A stretch of 54,893 nucleotides of DNA from Saccoglossus kowalevskii (GCF_000003605.2 NW_003132971.1:1-54893); one strand, 5' to 3'. Shown: positions 35,134 through 48,742, numbered from the stretch's first letter. The notes: a model not told the origin generated them from the sequence alone. Numbers and translations: made by a program.

Positions 35134-35969
35134 CATCACAGAAGTAGTAAAAATATAAGGATACGTTCCTGTATTCTTCCTGTCTGTGATGCCAATCATT
35201 TATAGTGGAAAATCGTGGAATTTTTGTAACTATTTTAATTGAAAAAAAGTTTTCACATTCCTTCTAATTTTCAAGAACAAGTTGTAGATGCTGTCGGCAC
35301 GTAGTGGGTTTTAAGCTGTTAACACACCGCTCAAAGTTGTTCAAAGTGATTGCAAAGTTGTGCAAAGTTATTACAAAGTTGGTTGATGTATTAGTATGTA
35401 TGACCTAAGTTGTTGACATATAGAAACTCGCAGTGGTAAAGTCGACAAATTTAATAAAAGCCAGTTGAAAGCACCATATAGATGTTTACATGAACTGGCT
35501 GTAAAATGTTAGAAAACAGCATGCAAAGTTCGAAAAACGAAGGAAATTTTGGCGGAGTTGCTTGTATATTTAACCTAAGTCATTGTAATGACACCCCCGC
35601 AGTTAAATTTCGAAAACAATAAGTAAATGTATCGAAAATGTATCATGCATAAGTAGATTAACGCAACAGCCAACCGTAAATTCGACAACAAACTGCTTAC
35701 AAAGTTGTGAAAAGCCATTGCAAAGTTGCTTGTTTTAATCGGGATTGTTACCTGAGATATCATATTAAAAAGTACCATAGATAAAAGTTCGAAAATGTGA
35801 ATGAATATTTCGTGAATTGCTGTTAATTACCGTCGTGTAACTCCAAGTATGTAGAGGTCATAGGTCAATTATAGAAGTTACTTTGTGCCAGCGATAACGA
35901 TTTCAAACATTCAAAAACATGAAATACCCGCCAATTCAGCTTACTTTCAAATAAATAATGCAGCTGTGT

Positions 35970-36068
35970 GGTTAGGTGACTAACACATGTTTAAAGTAAA
36001 GCGCGATCGGGCATGGTTAGTACTCGCATGGGAGACTCCCTGAGTAAACGAGTCGTTGATTTTTTTTT
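35970..36068 (+). pseudogene. 5S rRNA-derived element, copy 40
   Basis: GACTAACAC variant, T9. Confidence 0.75.
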
Positions 36069-36904
36069 CATCACAGAAGTAGTAAAAATATAAGGATACG
36101 TTCCTGTATTCTTCCTGTCTGTGATGCCAATCATTTATAGTGGAAAATCGTGGAATTTTTGTAACTATTTTAATTGAAAAACAGTTTTCACATTCCTTCT
36201 AATTTTCAAGAACAAGTTGTAGATGCTGTCGGCACGTAGTGGGTTTTAAGCTGTTAACACACCGCTCAAAGTTGTTCAAAGTGATTGCAAAGTTGTGCAA
36301 AGTTATTACAAAGTTGGTTGATGTATTAGTATGTATGACCTAAGTTGTTGACATATAGAAACTCGCAGTGGTAAAGTCGACAAATTTAATAAAAGCCAGT
36401 TGAAAGCACCATATAGATGTTTACATGAACTGGCTGTAAAATGTTAGAAAACAGCATGCAAAGTTCGAAAAACGAAGGAAATTTTGGCGGAGTTGCTTGT
36501 ATATTTAACCTAAGTCATTGTAATGACACCCCCGCAGTTAAATTTCGAAAACAATAAGTAAATGTATCGAAAATGTATCATGCATAAGTAGATTAACGCA
36601 ACAGCCAACCGTAAATTCGACAACAAACTGCTTACAAAGTTGAGAAAAGCGATTGCAAAGTTGCTTGTTTCAATCGGGATTGTTACCTGAGATATCATAT
36701 TAAAAAGTACCAAAGTTAAAAGTTCGAAAATGTGAATGAATATTTCGTGAATTGCTGTTAATTACCGTCGTGTTACTCCAAGTATGTAGAGGTCATAGGT
36801 CAATTATAGAAGGTACTTTGTGCCAGCGATAACGATTTCAAACATTCAAAAACATGAAATACCCGCCAATTCAGCTTACTTTCAAATAAACAATGCAGCT
36901 GTGT

Positions 36905-37004
36905 GGTTAGGTGACCGACTCATGTTTAAAAGTAAAGCGCGATCGGGCATGGTTAGTACTCGCATGGGAGACTCCATGAGTAAACTAGTCGTTGATTTTT
37001 TTTT
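36905..37004 (+). pseudogene. 5S rRNA-derived element, copy 41
   Basis: CGACTCATG with CCATGAG, twin of copy 31 ten monomers away; T9. Confidence 0.75.
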
Positions 37005-37840
37005 CATCACAGAAGTAGTAAAAATATAAGGATACGTTCCTGTATTCTTCCTGTCTGTGATGCCAATCATTTATAGTGTAAAATCGTGGAATTTTTGTAA
37101 CTATTTTAATTGAAAAAAAGTTTTCACATTCCTTCTAATTTTCAAGAACAAGTTGTAGATGCTGTCGGCACGTAGTGGGTTTTAAGCTGTTAACACACCG
37201 CTCAAAGTTGTTCAAAGTGATTGCAAAGTTGTGCAAAGTTATTACAAAGTTGGTTGATGTATTAGTATGTATGACCTAAGTTGTTGACATATAGAAACTC
37301 GCAGTGGTAAAGTCGACAAATTTAATAAAAGCCAGTTGAAAGCACCATATAGATGTTTACATGAACTGGCTGTAAAATGTTAGAAAACAGCATGCAAAGT
37401 TCGAAAAACGAAGGAAATTTTGGCGGAGTTGCTTGTATATTTAACCTAAGTCATTGTAATGACACCCCCGCAGTTAAATTTCGAAAACAATAAGTAAATG
37501 TATCGAAAATGTATCATGCATAAGTAGATTAACGCAACAGCCAACCGTAAATTCGACAACAAACTGCTTACAAAGTTGTGAAAAGCCATTGCAAAGTTGC
37601 TTGTTTTAATCGGGATTGTTACCTGAGATATCATATTAAAAAGTACCATAGTTAAAAGTTCGAAAATGTGAATGAATATTTCGTGAATTGCTGTTAATTA
37701 CCGTCGTGTAACTCCAAGTATGTAGAGGTCATAGGTCAATTATAGAAGTTACTTTGTGCCAGCGATAACGATTTCAAACATTCAAAAACATGAAATACCC
37801 GCCAATTCAGCTTACTTTCAAATAAACAATGCATCTGTGT

Positions 37841-37940
37841 GGTTAGGTGACCGACACATGTTTAAAAGTAAAGCGCGATCGGGCATGGTTAGTACTCGCA
37901 TGGGAGACTCCCTGAGTAAACGAGTCGTTGATTTTTTTTT
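37841..37940 (+). pseudogene. 5S rRNA-derived element, copy 42
   Basis: GCATCTGTG upstream, T9, followed by the private sequence GAAAATATTAAAAAAATAAG. Confidence 0.75.
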
Positions 37941-38779
37941 CATCACAGAAAATATTAAAAAAATAAGCATACGTTCCTGTATTCTTCCTGTCTGTGATGC
38001 CAATCATTTATAGTGGAAAAATCGTGGAATTTTTGTAACTATTTTTAATTGAAAAAAAGTTTTCACATTCCTCCTAATTTTCAAGAACAAGTTGTAGATG
38101 CTGTCGGCACGCAGTGGGTTTTAAGCTGATAACACACCGCTCAAAGTTGTTCAAAGTGATTGCAAAGTTGTGCAAAGTGATTAGAAAGTTGGTTGATGTA
38201 TTGGTATGTATGACCTAAGTTGTTGGCATATGGAAACGCGCAGTGGTAAAGTCGACAAGTTTAATAAAAGCCAGTTGAAAGCACCATATAGATGTTTACA
38301 TGAACTGGCTGTAAAATGTTAGAAAACAGCATGCAAAGTTCGAAAAACGAAGGAAATTTTGGCGGAGTTGCTTGTATATTTAACCTAAGTCATTGTAATG
38401 ACACCCCCGCAGTTAAATTTCGAAAACAATAAGTAAATGTATCGAAAATGTATCATGCATAAGTAGATTAACGCAACAGCCAACCGTAAATTCGACAACA
38501 AACTGCTTACAAAGTTGTGAAAAGCCATTGCAAAGTTGCTTGTTTCAATCGGGATTGTTACCTGAGATATCATATTAAAAAGTACCATAGTTAAAAGTTC
38601 GAAAATGTGAATGAATATTTCGTGAATTGCTGTTAATTACCGTCGTGTTACTCCAAGTATGTAGAGGTCATAGGTCAATTATAGAAGGTACTTTGTGCCA
38701 GCGATAACGATTTTAAACATTCAAAAACTTGAAACACCCGCCAATTCAGCTTACTTTCAAATAAACAATGCAGCTGAGT

Positions 38780-38878
38780 GGTTAGGTGACCGACACATGT
38801 TTAAAGTAAAGCGCGATCGGGCATGGTTAGTACTCGCACGGGAGACTCCCTGAGTAAACGATTCGTTGATTTTTTTTT
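38780..38878 (+). pseudogene. 5S rRNA-derived element, copy 43
   Basis: CGCACGGG in box C, ACGATTCGTTG, T9. Precedes rare-class segment 3. Confidence 0.75.
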
Positions 38879-38997
38879 CATCACAGAAATAGTAAAAATA
38901 TAAGGATACGTTCCTGAATTCTTCCTGTCTGTGATGCCAATCATTTATAGTGGAAAATCGTGGAATTTTTGTAACTATTTTAATTGAAAAAAAAGTT

Positions 38998-39560
38998 TTC
39001 ACATTCCTTTTTCCTTCTAATTTTCAGGAACAGGTTGTAGATGCTGTCGGCACGTAGTGGGTTTTAAGCTGTTAACACACCGCTCAAAGTTGTTGAAAGT
39101 GATTGCAAAGTTGTGCAAAGTTATTACAAAGTTGGTTGATGTATTGGTATGTATGACCTAAGTTATTGGCATATAGAAACGCGCAGTGGTAAAGTCGACA
39201 AATTTAATAAAAGCCGGTTGAAAGCACCATATCGATGTTTACATGAACCGGCTGTAAAATGTTAGAAAACAGCATGCAATGTTCGAAAACCCGAAAAAAA
39301 TGTTGGCGGAGTTGCTTGTATATTTAACCTAAGTCATTGTAATGACACTCCGCAGTTAAATTTCGAAAACAATAAGTAAATGTATCGAAAATGCCTCATA
39401 CATAAGTTGATTAACACAACAGCCACCCGTAAATTCGACAACAAACTGCTTACAAAGTTGAGAAAAGCGATTGCAAAGTTGCTTGTTTTAATCGGGATTG
39501 TTACCTGAGATATCATACTAACAAGTACCATAGTTAAAAGTTCGAAAATGTGAATGACTA
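38998..39560 (+). repeat. Rare monomer class, segment 3
   Basis: This is the same block as at 12.8 kb, about 26.2 kb away. The preceding 5S element (38780) again has CGCACGGG, but its upstream part carries GCAGCTGAG in place of GCATCTGTG, so the left boundary differs from the copies at 12.5 and 14.4 kb. Confidence 0.75.
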
Positions 39561-39722
39561 TTTCGTGAATTGCTGTTAATTACCGTCGTGTTACTCCAAG
39601 TATGTAGAGGTCATAGGTCAATTATAGAAGGTACTTTGTGCCAGCGATAACGATTTTAAACATTCAAAAACTTGAAACACCGGCCAATTCAGCTTACTTT
39701 CATATAAACAATGCAGCTGAGT

Positions 39723-39822
39723 GGTTAGGTTACCGACACATGTTTAAAAGTAAAGCGCGATCGGGCATGGTTAGTACTCGCATGGGAGACTCCCTGAGTA
39801 AACGAGTCGTTGATTTTTTTTT
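39723..39822 (+). pseudogene. 5S rRNA-derived element, copy 44
   Basis: GGTTACCG on the left, otherwise intact; T9. Confidence 0.75.
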
Positions 39823-40658
39823 CATCACAGAAATAGTAAAAATATAAGGATACGTTCCTGCCTTCTTCCTGTCTGTGATGCCAATCATTTATAGTGGAAA
39901 ATCGTGGAATTTTTGTAACTATTTTAATTGAAAAAAAGTTTTCACAATCCTCCTAATTTTCAAGAACAAGTTGTAGATGCTGTCGGCACGTAGTGGGTTT
40001 TAAGCTGTAAACACACCGCTCAAAGTTGTTCAAAGTGATTGCAAAGTTGTGCAAAGTTATTACAAAGTTGGTTGATGTATTAGTATGTATGACCTAAGTT
40101 GTTGACATATAGAAACTCGCAGTGGTAAAGTCGACAAATTTAATAAAAGCCAGTTGAAAGCACCATATAGATGTTTACATGAACTGGCTGTAAAATGTTA
40201 GAAAACAGCATGCAAAGTTCGAAAAACGAAGGAAATTTTGGCGGAGTTGCTTGTATATTTAACCTAAGTCATTGTAATGACACCCCCGCAGTTAAATTTC
40301 GAAAACAATAAGTAAATGTATCGAAAATGTATCATGCATAAGTAGATTAACGCAACAGCCAACCGTAAATTCGACAACAAACTGCTTACAAAGTTGTGAA
40401 AAGCCATTGCAAAGTTGCTTGTTTCAATCGGGATTGTTACCTGAGATATCATATTAATAAGTACCATAGTTAAAAGTTCGAAAATGTGAATGAATATTTC
40501 GTGAATTGCTGTTAATTACCGTCGTGTTACCGCAAGTATGTAGAGGTCATAGGTCAATTATAGAAGGTACTTTGTGCCAGCGATAACGATTTCAAACATT
40601 CAAAAACATGAAATACCCGCCAATTCAGCTTACTTTCAAATAAACAATGCAGCTGTGT

Positions 40659-40759
40659 GGTTAGGTGACCGACACATGTTTAAAAGTAAAGCGCGATCGG
40701 GCTTGGTTAGTACTGGCATGGGAGACTCCCTGAGTAAACTAGTCGTTGATTTTTTTTTT
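40659..40759 (+). pseudogene. 5S rRNA-derived element, copy 45
   Basis: GGGCTTGGTTAG in the intermediate element and ACTGGCATGGG in box C; T10. Confidence 0.75.
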
Positions 40760-41595
40760 CATCACAGAAGTAGTAAAAATATAAGGATACGTTCCTGTAT
40801 TCTTCCTGTCTGTGATGCCAATCATTTATAGTGGAAAATCGTGGAATTTTTGTAACTATTTTAATTGAAAAAAAGTTTTCACATTCCTTCTAATTTTCAA
40901 GAACAAGTTGTAGATGCTGTCGGCACGTAGTGGGTTTTAAGCTGTTAACACACCGCTCAAAGTTGTTCAAAGTGATTGCAAAGTTGTGCAAAGTTATTAC
41001 AAAGTTGGTTGATGTATTAGTATGTATGACCTAAGTTGTTGACATATAGAAACTCGCAGTGGTAAAGTCGACAAATTTAATAAAAGCCAGTTGAAAGCAC
41101 CATATAGATGTTTACATGAACTGGCTGTAAAATGTTAGAAAACAGCATGCAAAGTTCGAAAAACGAAGGAAATTTTGGCGGAGTTGCTTGTATATTTAAC
41201 CTAAGTCATTGTAATGACACCCCCGCAGTTAAATTTCGAAAACAATAAGTAAATGTATCGAAAATGTATCATGCATAAGTAGATTAACGCAACAGCCAAC
41301 CGTAAATTCGACAACAAACTGCTTACAAAGTTGTGAAAAGCCATTGCAAAGTTGCTTGTTTTAATCGGGATTGTTACCTGAGATATCATATTAAAAAGTA
41401 CCATAGTTAAAAGTTCGAAAATGTGAATGAATATTTCGTGAATTGCTGTTAATTACCGTCGTGTTACTCCAAGTATGTAGAGGTCATAGGTCAATTATAG
41501 AAGGTACTTTGTGCCAGCGATAACGATTTCAAACATTCAAAAACATGAAATACCCGCCAATTCAGCTTACTTTCAAATAAACAATGCAGCTGTGT

Positions 41596-41695
41596 GGTTA
41601 GGTGACCGACACATGTTTAAAAGTAAAGCGCGATCGGGCATGGTTAGTACTCGCATGGGAGACTCCATGAGTAAACTAGTCGTTGATTTTTTTTT
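41596..41695 (+). pseudogene. 5S rRNA-derived element, copy 46
   Basis: CCATGAG type, T9, followed by GTGTAAAATC. Confidence 0.75.
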
Positions 41696-42531
41696 CATCA
41701 CAGAAGTAGTAAAAATATAAGGATACGTTCCTGTATTCTTCCTGTCTGTGATGCCAATCATTTATAGTGTAAAATCGTGGAATTTTTGTAACTATTTTAA
41801 TTGAAAAAAAGTTTTCACATTCCTTCTAATTTTCAAGAACAAGTTGTAGATGCTGTCGGCACGTAGTGGGTTTTAAGCTGTTAACACACCGCTCAAAGTT
41901 GTTCAAAGTGATTGCAAAGTTGTGCAAAGTTATTACAAAGTTGGTTGATGTATTAGTATGTATGACCTAAGTTGTTGACATATAGAAACTCGCAGTGGTA
42001 AAGTCGACAAATTTAATAAAAGCCAGTTGAAAGCACCATATAGATGTTTACATGAACTGGCTGTAAAATGTTAGAAAACAGCATGCAAAGTTCGAAAAAC
42101 GAAGGAAATTTTGGCGGAGTTGCTTGTATATTTAACCTAAGTCATTGTAATGACACCCCCGCAGTTAAATTTCGAAAACAATAAGTAAATGTATCGAAAA
42201 TGTATCATGCATAAGTAGATTAACGCAACAGCCAACCGTAAATTCGACAACAAACTGCTTACAAAGTTGTGAAAAGCCATTGCAAAGTTGCTTGTTTTAA
42301 TCGGGATTGTTACCTGAGATATCATATTAAAAAGTACCATAGTTAAAAGTTCGAAAATGTGAATGAATATTTCGTGAATTGCTGTTAATTACCGTCGTGT
42401 AACTCCAAGTATGTAGAGGTCATAGGTCAATTATAGAAGTTACTTTGTGCCAGCGATAACGATTTCAAACATTCAAAAACATGAAATACCCGCCAATTCA
42501 GCTTACTTTCAAATAAACAATGCATCTGTGA

Positions 42532-42630
42532 GGTTAGGTGACCGACACATGTTTAAAAGTAAAGCGCGATCGGGCATGGTTAGTACTCGTATGGGAGACT
42601 CCCTGAGTAAACTAGTCGTTGATTTTTTTT
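42532..42630 (+). pseudogene. 5S rRNA-derived element, copy 47
   Basis: GAGGTTAGG and CTCGTATGGG as in copy 7, but T8. Confidence 0.75.
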
Positions 42631-43466
42631 CATCACAGAAGTAGTAAAAATATAAGGATACGTTCCTGTATTCTTCCTGTCTGTGATGCCAATCATTTAT
42701 AGTGTAAAATCGTGGAATTTTTGTAACTATTTTAATTGAAAAAAAGTTTTCACATTCCTTCTAATTTTCAAGAACAAGTTGTAGATGCTGTCGGCACGTA
42801 GTGGGTTTTAAGCTGTTAACACACCGCTCAATGTTGTTCAAAGTGATTGCAAAGTTGTGCAAAGTTATTACAAAGTTGGTTGATGTATTAGTATGTATGA
42901 CCTAAGTTGTTGACATATAGAAACTCGCAGTGGTAAAGTCGACAAATTTAATAAAAGCCAGTTGAAAGCACCATATAGATGTTTACATGAACTGGCTGTA
43001 AAATGTTAGAAAACAGCATGCAAAGTTCGAAAAACGAAGGAAATTTTGGCGGAGTTGCTTGTATATTTAACCTAAGTCATTGTAATGACACCCCCGCAGT
43101 TCAATTTCGAAAACAATAAGTAAATGTATCGAAAATGTATCATGCATAAGTAGATTAACGCAACAGCCAACCGTAAATTCGACAACAAACTGCTTACAAA
43201 GTTGTGAAAAGCCATTGCAAAGTTGCTTGTTTCAATCGGGATTGTTACCTGAGATATCATATTAATAAGTACCATAGTTAAAAGTTCGAAAATGTGAATG
43301 AATATTTCGTGAATTGCTGTTAATTACCGTCGTGTTACTCCAAGTATGTAGAGGTCATAGGTCAATTATAGAAGGTACTTTGTGCCAGCGATAACGATTT
43401 CAAACATTCAAAAACATGAAATACCCGCCAATTCAGCTTACTTTCAAATAAACAATGCAGCTGTGT

Positions 43467-43567
43467 GGTTAGGTGACCGACACATGTTTAAAAGTAAAGC
43501 GCGATTGGCCATGGTTAGTACTGGCATGGGAGACTCCCTGAGTAAACGAGTCGTTGATTTTTTTTTT
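43467..43567 (+). pseudogene. 5S rRNA-derived element, copy 48
   Basis: GCGATTGGCCATGG disrupts the otherwise invariant TCGGGC; ACTGGCATGGG; T10. Probably the weakest promoter of the set. Confidence 0.75.
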
Positions 43568-44402
43568 CATCACAGAAATAGTAAAAATATAAGGATACGT
43601 TCCTGCATTCTTCCTGTCTGTGATGCCAATCATTTATAGTGGAAAATCGTGGAATCTTTGTAACTATTTTAATTGAAAAAAAGTTTTCACATTCCTTCTA
43701 ATTTTCAAGAACAAGTTGTAGATGCTGTCGGCACATAGTGGGTTTTAAGCTGTTAACACACCGCTCAAAGTTGTTCAAAGTGATTGCAAAGTTGTGCAAA
43801 GTTATTACAAAGTTGGTTGATGTATTGGTATGTATGACCTAAGTTGTTGGCATATAGAAACGCGCAGTGGTAAAGTCGACAAGTTTAATAAAAGCCGGTT
43901 GAAAGCACAATATAGATGTTTACATGAACTGGCTGTAAAATGTAAGAAAACAGCATGCAAAGTTCGAAAAACGAAGGAAATTTTGGCGGAGTTGCTTGTA
44001 TATTTAACCTAAGTCATTGTAATGACACCCCGCAGTTAAATTTCGAAAACAATAAGTAAATGTATCGAAAATGTATCATGCATAAGTAGATTAACGCAAC
44101 AGCCAACCGTAAATTCGACAACAAACTGCTTACAAAGTTGTGAAAAGCCATTGCAAAGTTGCTTGTGTCAATCGGGATTGTTACCTGAGATATCATATTA
44201 ATAAGTACCATAGTTAAAAGTTCGAAAATGTGAATGAATATTTCGTGAATTGCTGTTAATTACCGTCGTGTTACTCCAAGTATGTAGAGGTCATAGGTCA
44301 ATTATAGAAGGTACTTTGTGCCAGCGATAACGATTTTAAACATTCAAAAACTTGAAATACCCGCCAATTCAGCTTACTTTCAAATAAAAAATGCAGCTGA
44401 GT

Positions 44403-44502
44403 GGTTCGGTGACCGACACATGTTTAAAGTAAAGCGGGATCGGGCATGGTTAGTACTCGCATGGGAGAATCCTTGAGTAAACGAGTCGTTGATTTTTTTT
44501 TT
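44403..44502 (+). pseudogene. 5S rRNA-derived element, copy 49
   Basis: GGTTCGGTG on the left; box C end GGGAGAATCCTTGAG loses the conserved GAC; T10. Confidence 0.75.
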
Positions 44503-45338
44503 CATCACAGAAATAGTAAAAATATAAGGATACGTTCCTGCATTCTTCCTGTCTGTGATGCCAATCATTTATAGTGGAAAATCGTGGAATTTTTGTAACT
44601 ATTTTAATTGAAAAAAAGTTTTCACATTCCTTCTAATTTTCAAGAACAAGTTGTAGATGCTGTCGGCACATAGTGGGTTTTAAGCTGTTAACACACCGCT
44701 CAAAGTTGTTCAAAGTGATTGCAAAGTTGTGCAAAGTTATTACAAAGTTGGTTGATGTATTGGTATGTATGACCTAAGTTGTTGGCATATAGAAACGCGC
44801 AGTGGTAAAGTCGACAAGTTTAATAAAAGCCGGTTGAAAGCACAATATAGATGTTTACATGAACTGGCTGTAAAATGTTAGAAAACAGCATGCAAAGTTC
44901 GAAAAACGAAGGAAATTTTGGCGGAGTTGCTTGTATATTTAACCTAAGTCATTGTAATGACACCCCCGCAGTTAAATTTCGAAAACAATAAGTAAATGTA
45001 TCGAAAATGTATCATGCATAAGTAGATTAACGCAACAGCCAACCGTAAATTCGACAACAAACTGCTTACAAAGTTGTGAAAAGCCATTGCAAAGTTGCTT
45101 GTTTCAATCGGGATTGTTACCTGAGATATCATATTAATAAGTACCATAGTTAAAAGTTCGAAAATGTGAATGAATATTTCGTGAATTGCTGTTAATTACC
45201 GTCGTGTTACTCCAAGTATGTAGAGGTCATAGGTCAATTATAGAAGGTACTTTGTGCCAGCGATAACGATTTTAAACATTCAAAAACTTGAAATACCCGC
45301 CAATTCAGCTTACTTTCAAATAAAAAATGCAGCTGAGT

Positions 45339-45438
45339 GGTTAGGTGACCGACACATGTTTAAAGTAAAGCGGGATCGGGCATGGTTAGTACTCGCATGG
45401 GAGACTCCGTGAGTAAACGAGTCGTTGATTTTTTTTTT
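45339..45438 (+). pseudogene. 5S rRNA-derived element, copy 50
   Basis: GCGGGATCGGG as in copy 1; CTCCGTGAG; T10. Confidence 0.75.
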
Positions 45439-46275
45439 CATCACAGAAATAGTAAAAATATAAGGATACGTTCCTGCATTCTTCCTGTCTGTGATGCCAA
45501 TCATTTATAGTGGAAAATCGTGGAATTTTTGTAACTATTTTAATTGAAAAAAAGTTTTCACATTCCTTCTAATTTTCAAGAACAAGTTGTAGATGCTGTC
45601 GGCACGTAGTGGGTTTTAAGCTGTTAACACACCGCTCAAAGTTGTTCAAAGTGATTGCAAAGTTGTGCAAAGTTATTACAAAGTTGGTTGATGTATTGGT
45701 ATGTATGACCTAAGTTGTTGACATATAGAAACGCGCAGTCGTAAAGTCGACAAGTTTAATAAAAGCCGGTTGAAAGCACCATATAGATGTTTACATGAAC
45801 TGGCTGTAAAATGTTAGAAAACAGCATGCAAAGTTCGAAAAAACGAAGGAAATTTTGGCGGAGTTGCTTGTATATTTAACCTAAGTCATTGTAATGACAC
45901 CCCCGCAGTTAAATTTCGAAAACAATAGGTAAATATATCGAAAATGTATCATGCATAAGTAGATTAACGCAACAGCCAACCGTAAATTCGACAACAAACT
46001 GCTTTCAAAGTTGAGAAAAGCGATTGCAAAGTTGCTTGTTTCAATCGGGATTGTTACCTGAGATATCATATTAAAAAGTACCGTAGTTAAAAGTTCGAAA
46101 ATGTGAATGAATATTTCGTGAATTGCTGTTAATTACCGTCGTGTTACTCCAAGTATGTAGAGGTCATAGGTCAATTATAGAAGGTACTTTGTGCCAGCGA
46201 TAACGATTTTAAACATTCAAAAACATGAAATACCCGCCAATTCAGCTTACTTTCAAATAAACAATGCAGCTGTGT

Positions 46276-46375
46276 GGTTAGGTGACCGACACATGTTTAA
46301 AAGTAAAGTGCGATCGGGCATGGTTAGTACTCGCATGGGAGACTCCCTGAGTAAACGAGTCGTTGATTTTTTTTT
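46276..46375 (+). pseudogene. 5S rRNA-derived element, copy 51
   Basis: AAAGTGCGATC variant, T9; near-identical neighbour of copy 52, a recent local duplication. Confidence 0.75.
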
Positions 46376-47215
46376 CATCACAGAAATAGTAAAAATATAA
46401 GGATACGTTCCTGCATTCTTCCTGTCTGTGATGCCAAACATTTACAGTGGAAAATCGTGGAATTTTTGTAACTATTTTAATTGAAAAAAAGTTTTCACAT
46501 TCCTTCTAATTTTCAAGAACAAGTTGTAGATGCTGTCGGCACGTAGTGGGTTTTAAGCTGTTAACACACCGCTCAAAGTTGTTCAAAGTGATTGCAAAGT
46601 TGTGCAAAGTTATTACAAAGTTGGTTGATGTATTGGTATGTATGACCTAAGTTGTTGGCATATAGAAACGCGCAGTGGTAAAGTAGAGAAGTTTAATAAA
46701 AGCCGGTTGAAAGCACAATATAGATGTTTACATGAACTGGCAGTAAAATGTTAGAAAACAGCATGCAAAGTTCGAAAAACGAAGGAAATTTTGGCGGAGT
46801 TGCTTGTATATTTAACCTAAGTCATTGTAATGACACCCCCGCAGTTAAATTTCGAAAACAATAGGTAAATGTATCGAAAATGTATCATGTATAAGTAGAT
46901 TAACGCAACAGCCAACCGTAAATTCGACAACAAACTGCTTTCAAAGTTGAGAAAAGCGATTGCAAAGTTGCTTGATTCAATCGGGATTGTTACCTGAGAT
47001 ATCATATTAAAAAGTACCATAGTTAAAAGTTCGAAAATGTGAATGAATATTTCGTGAATTGCTGTTAATTACCGTCGTGTTACTCCAAGTATGTAGGTAG
47101 AGGTCATAGGTCAATTATAGAAGGTACTTTGTGCCAGCGATAACGATTTTAAACATTCAAAAACATGAAATACCCGCCAATTCAGCTTACTTTCAAATAA
47201 ACAATGCAGCTGTGT

Positions 47216-47315
47216 GGTTAGGTGACCGACACATGTTTAAAAGTAAAGTGCGATCGGGCATGGTTAGTACTCGCATGGGAGACTCCCTGAGTAAACGAGT
47301 CGTTGATTTTTTTTT
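47216..47315 (+). pseudogene. 5S rRNA-derived element, copy 52
   Basis: AAAGTGCGATC variant, T9. The next monomer is the one that has lost its element. Confidence 0.75.
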
Positions 47316-47756
47316 CATCACAGAAATAGTAAAAATATAAGGATACGTTCCTGCATTCTTCCTGTCTGTGATGCCAATCATTTACAGTGGAAAATCGTGG
47401 AATTTTTGTAACTATTTTAATTGAAAAAAAGTTTTCACATTCCTTCTAATTTTCAAGAACAAGTTGTAGATGCTGTCGGCACATAGTGGGTTTTAAGCTG
47501 TTAACGCACCGCTCAAAGTTGTTCAAAGTGATTGCAAAGTTGTGCAAAGTTATTACAAAGTTGGTTGATGTATTGGTATGTATGACCTAAGTTGTTGGCA
47601 TATAGAAACGCGCAGTGGTAAAGTCGAGAAGTTTAATAAAAGCCGGTTGAAAGCACAATATAGATGTTTACATGAACTGGCAGTAAAATGTTAGAAAACA
47701 GCATGCAAAGTTCGAAAAACGAAGGAAATTTTGCCGGAGTTGCTTGTATATTTAAC

Positions 47757-48248
47757 CTAAGTCATTGTAATGACACCCCCGCAGTTAAATTTCGAAAACA
47801 ATAGGTAAATGTATCGAAAATGTATCATGTATAAGTAGATTAACGCAACAGCCAACCGTAAATTCGACAACAAACTGCTTTCAAAGTTGAGAAAAGCGAT
47901 TGCAAAGTTGCTTGTTTCAATCGGGATTGTTACCTGAGATATCATATTAAAAAGTACCATAGTTAAAAGTTCGAAAATGTGAATGAATATTTCGTGAATT
48001 GCTGTTAATTACCGTCGTGTTACTCCAAGTATGTAGAGGTCATAGGTCAATTATAGAAGGTACTTTGTGCCAGCGATAACGATTTCAAACATTCAAAAAC
48101 ATGAAATACCCGCCAATTCAGCTTACTTTCAAATAAACAATGCAGCACAATATAGATGTTTACATGAACTGGCTGTAAAATGTTAGAAAACAGCATGCAA
48201 AGTTCGAAAAACGAAGGAAATTTTGGCGGAGTTGCTTGTATATTTAAC
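47757..48248 (+). repeat. Truncated monomer of ~492 bp that lost the 5S element
   Basis: Near 48142-48147 the sequence AATGCAGC, normally followed by TGTGTGG, runs straight into ACAATATAG, normally preceded by TTGAAAGC. About 444 bp are deleted, removing the 5S element, terminator, phased CAAAGTT cluster and the left arm of the stem-loop. Both sides share AGC, a 3-bp microhomology. The DR1 upstream (near 48036) is intact. Confidence 0.85.
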
Positions 48249-48642
48249 CTAAGTCATTGTAATGACACCCCCGCAGTTAAATTTCGAAAACAATAGGTAA
48301 ATGTATCGAAAATGTATCATGTAAAAGTAGATTAACGCAACAGCCAACCGTAAATTCGACAACAAACTGCTTTCAAAGTTGAGAAAAGCGATTGCAAAGT
48401 TGCTTGTTTCAATCGGGATTGTTACCTGAGATATCATATTAAAAAGTACCATAGTTAAAGTTCGAAAATGTGAATGAATATTTCGTGAATTGCTGTTAAT
48501 TACCGTCGTGTTACTCCAAGTATGTAGAGGTCATAGGTCAATTATAGAAGGTACTTTGTGCCAGCGATAACGATTTCAAACATTCAAAAACATGAAATAC
48601 CCGCCAATTCAGCTTACTTTCAAATAAACAATGCAGCTGTGT

Positions 48643-48742
48643 GGTTAGGTGACCGGCACATGTTTAAAAGAAAAGCGCGATCGGGCATGGTTAGTACTCG
48701 CATGGGAGACTCCCTGAGTAAACGAGTCGTTGATTTTTTTTT
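48643..48742 (+). pseudogene. 5S rRNA-derived element, copy 53
   Basis: GACCGGCAC on the left and AAAAGAAAAGCGCG in box A region; T9; then ATTTAAAGTGG. Confidence 0.75.
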
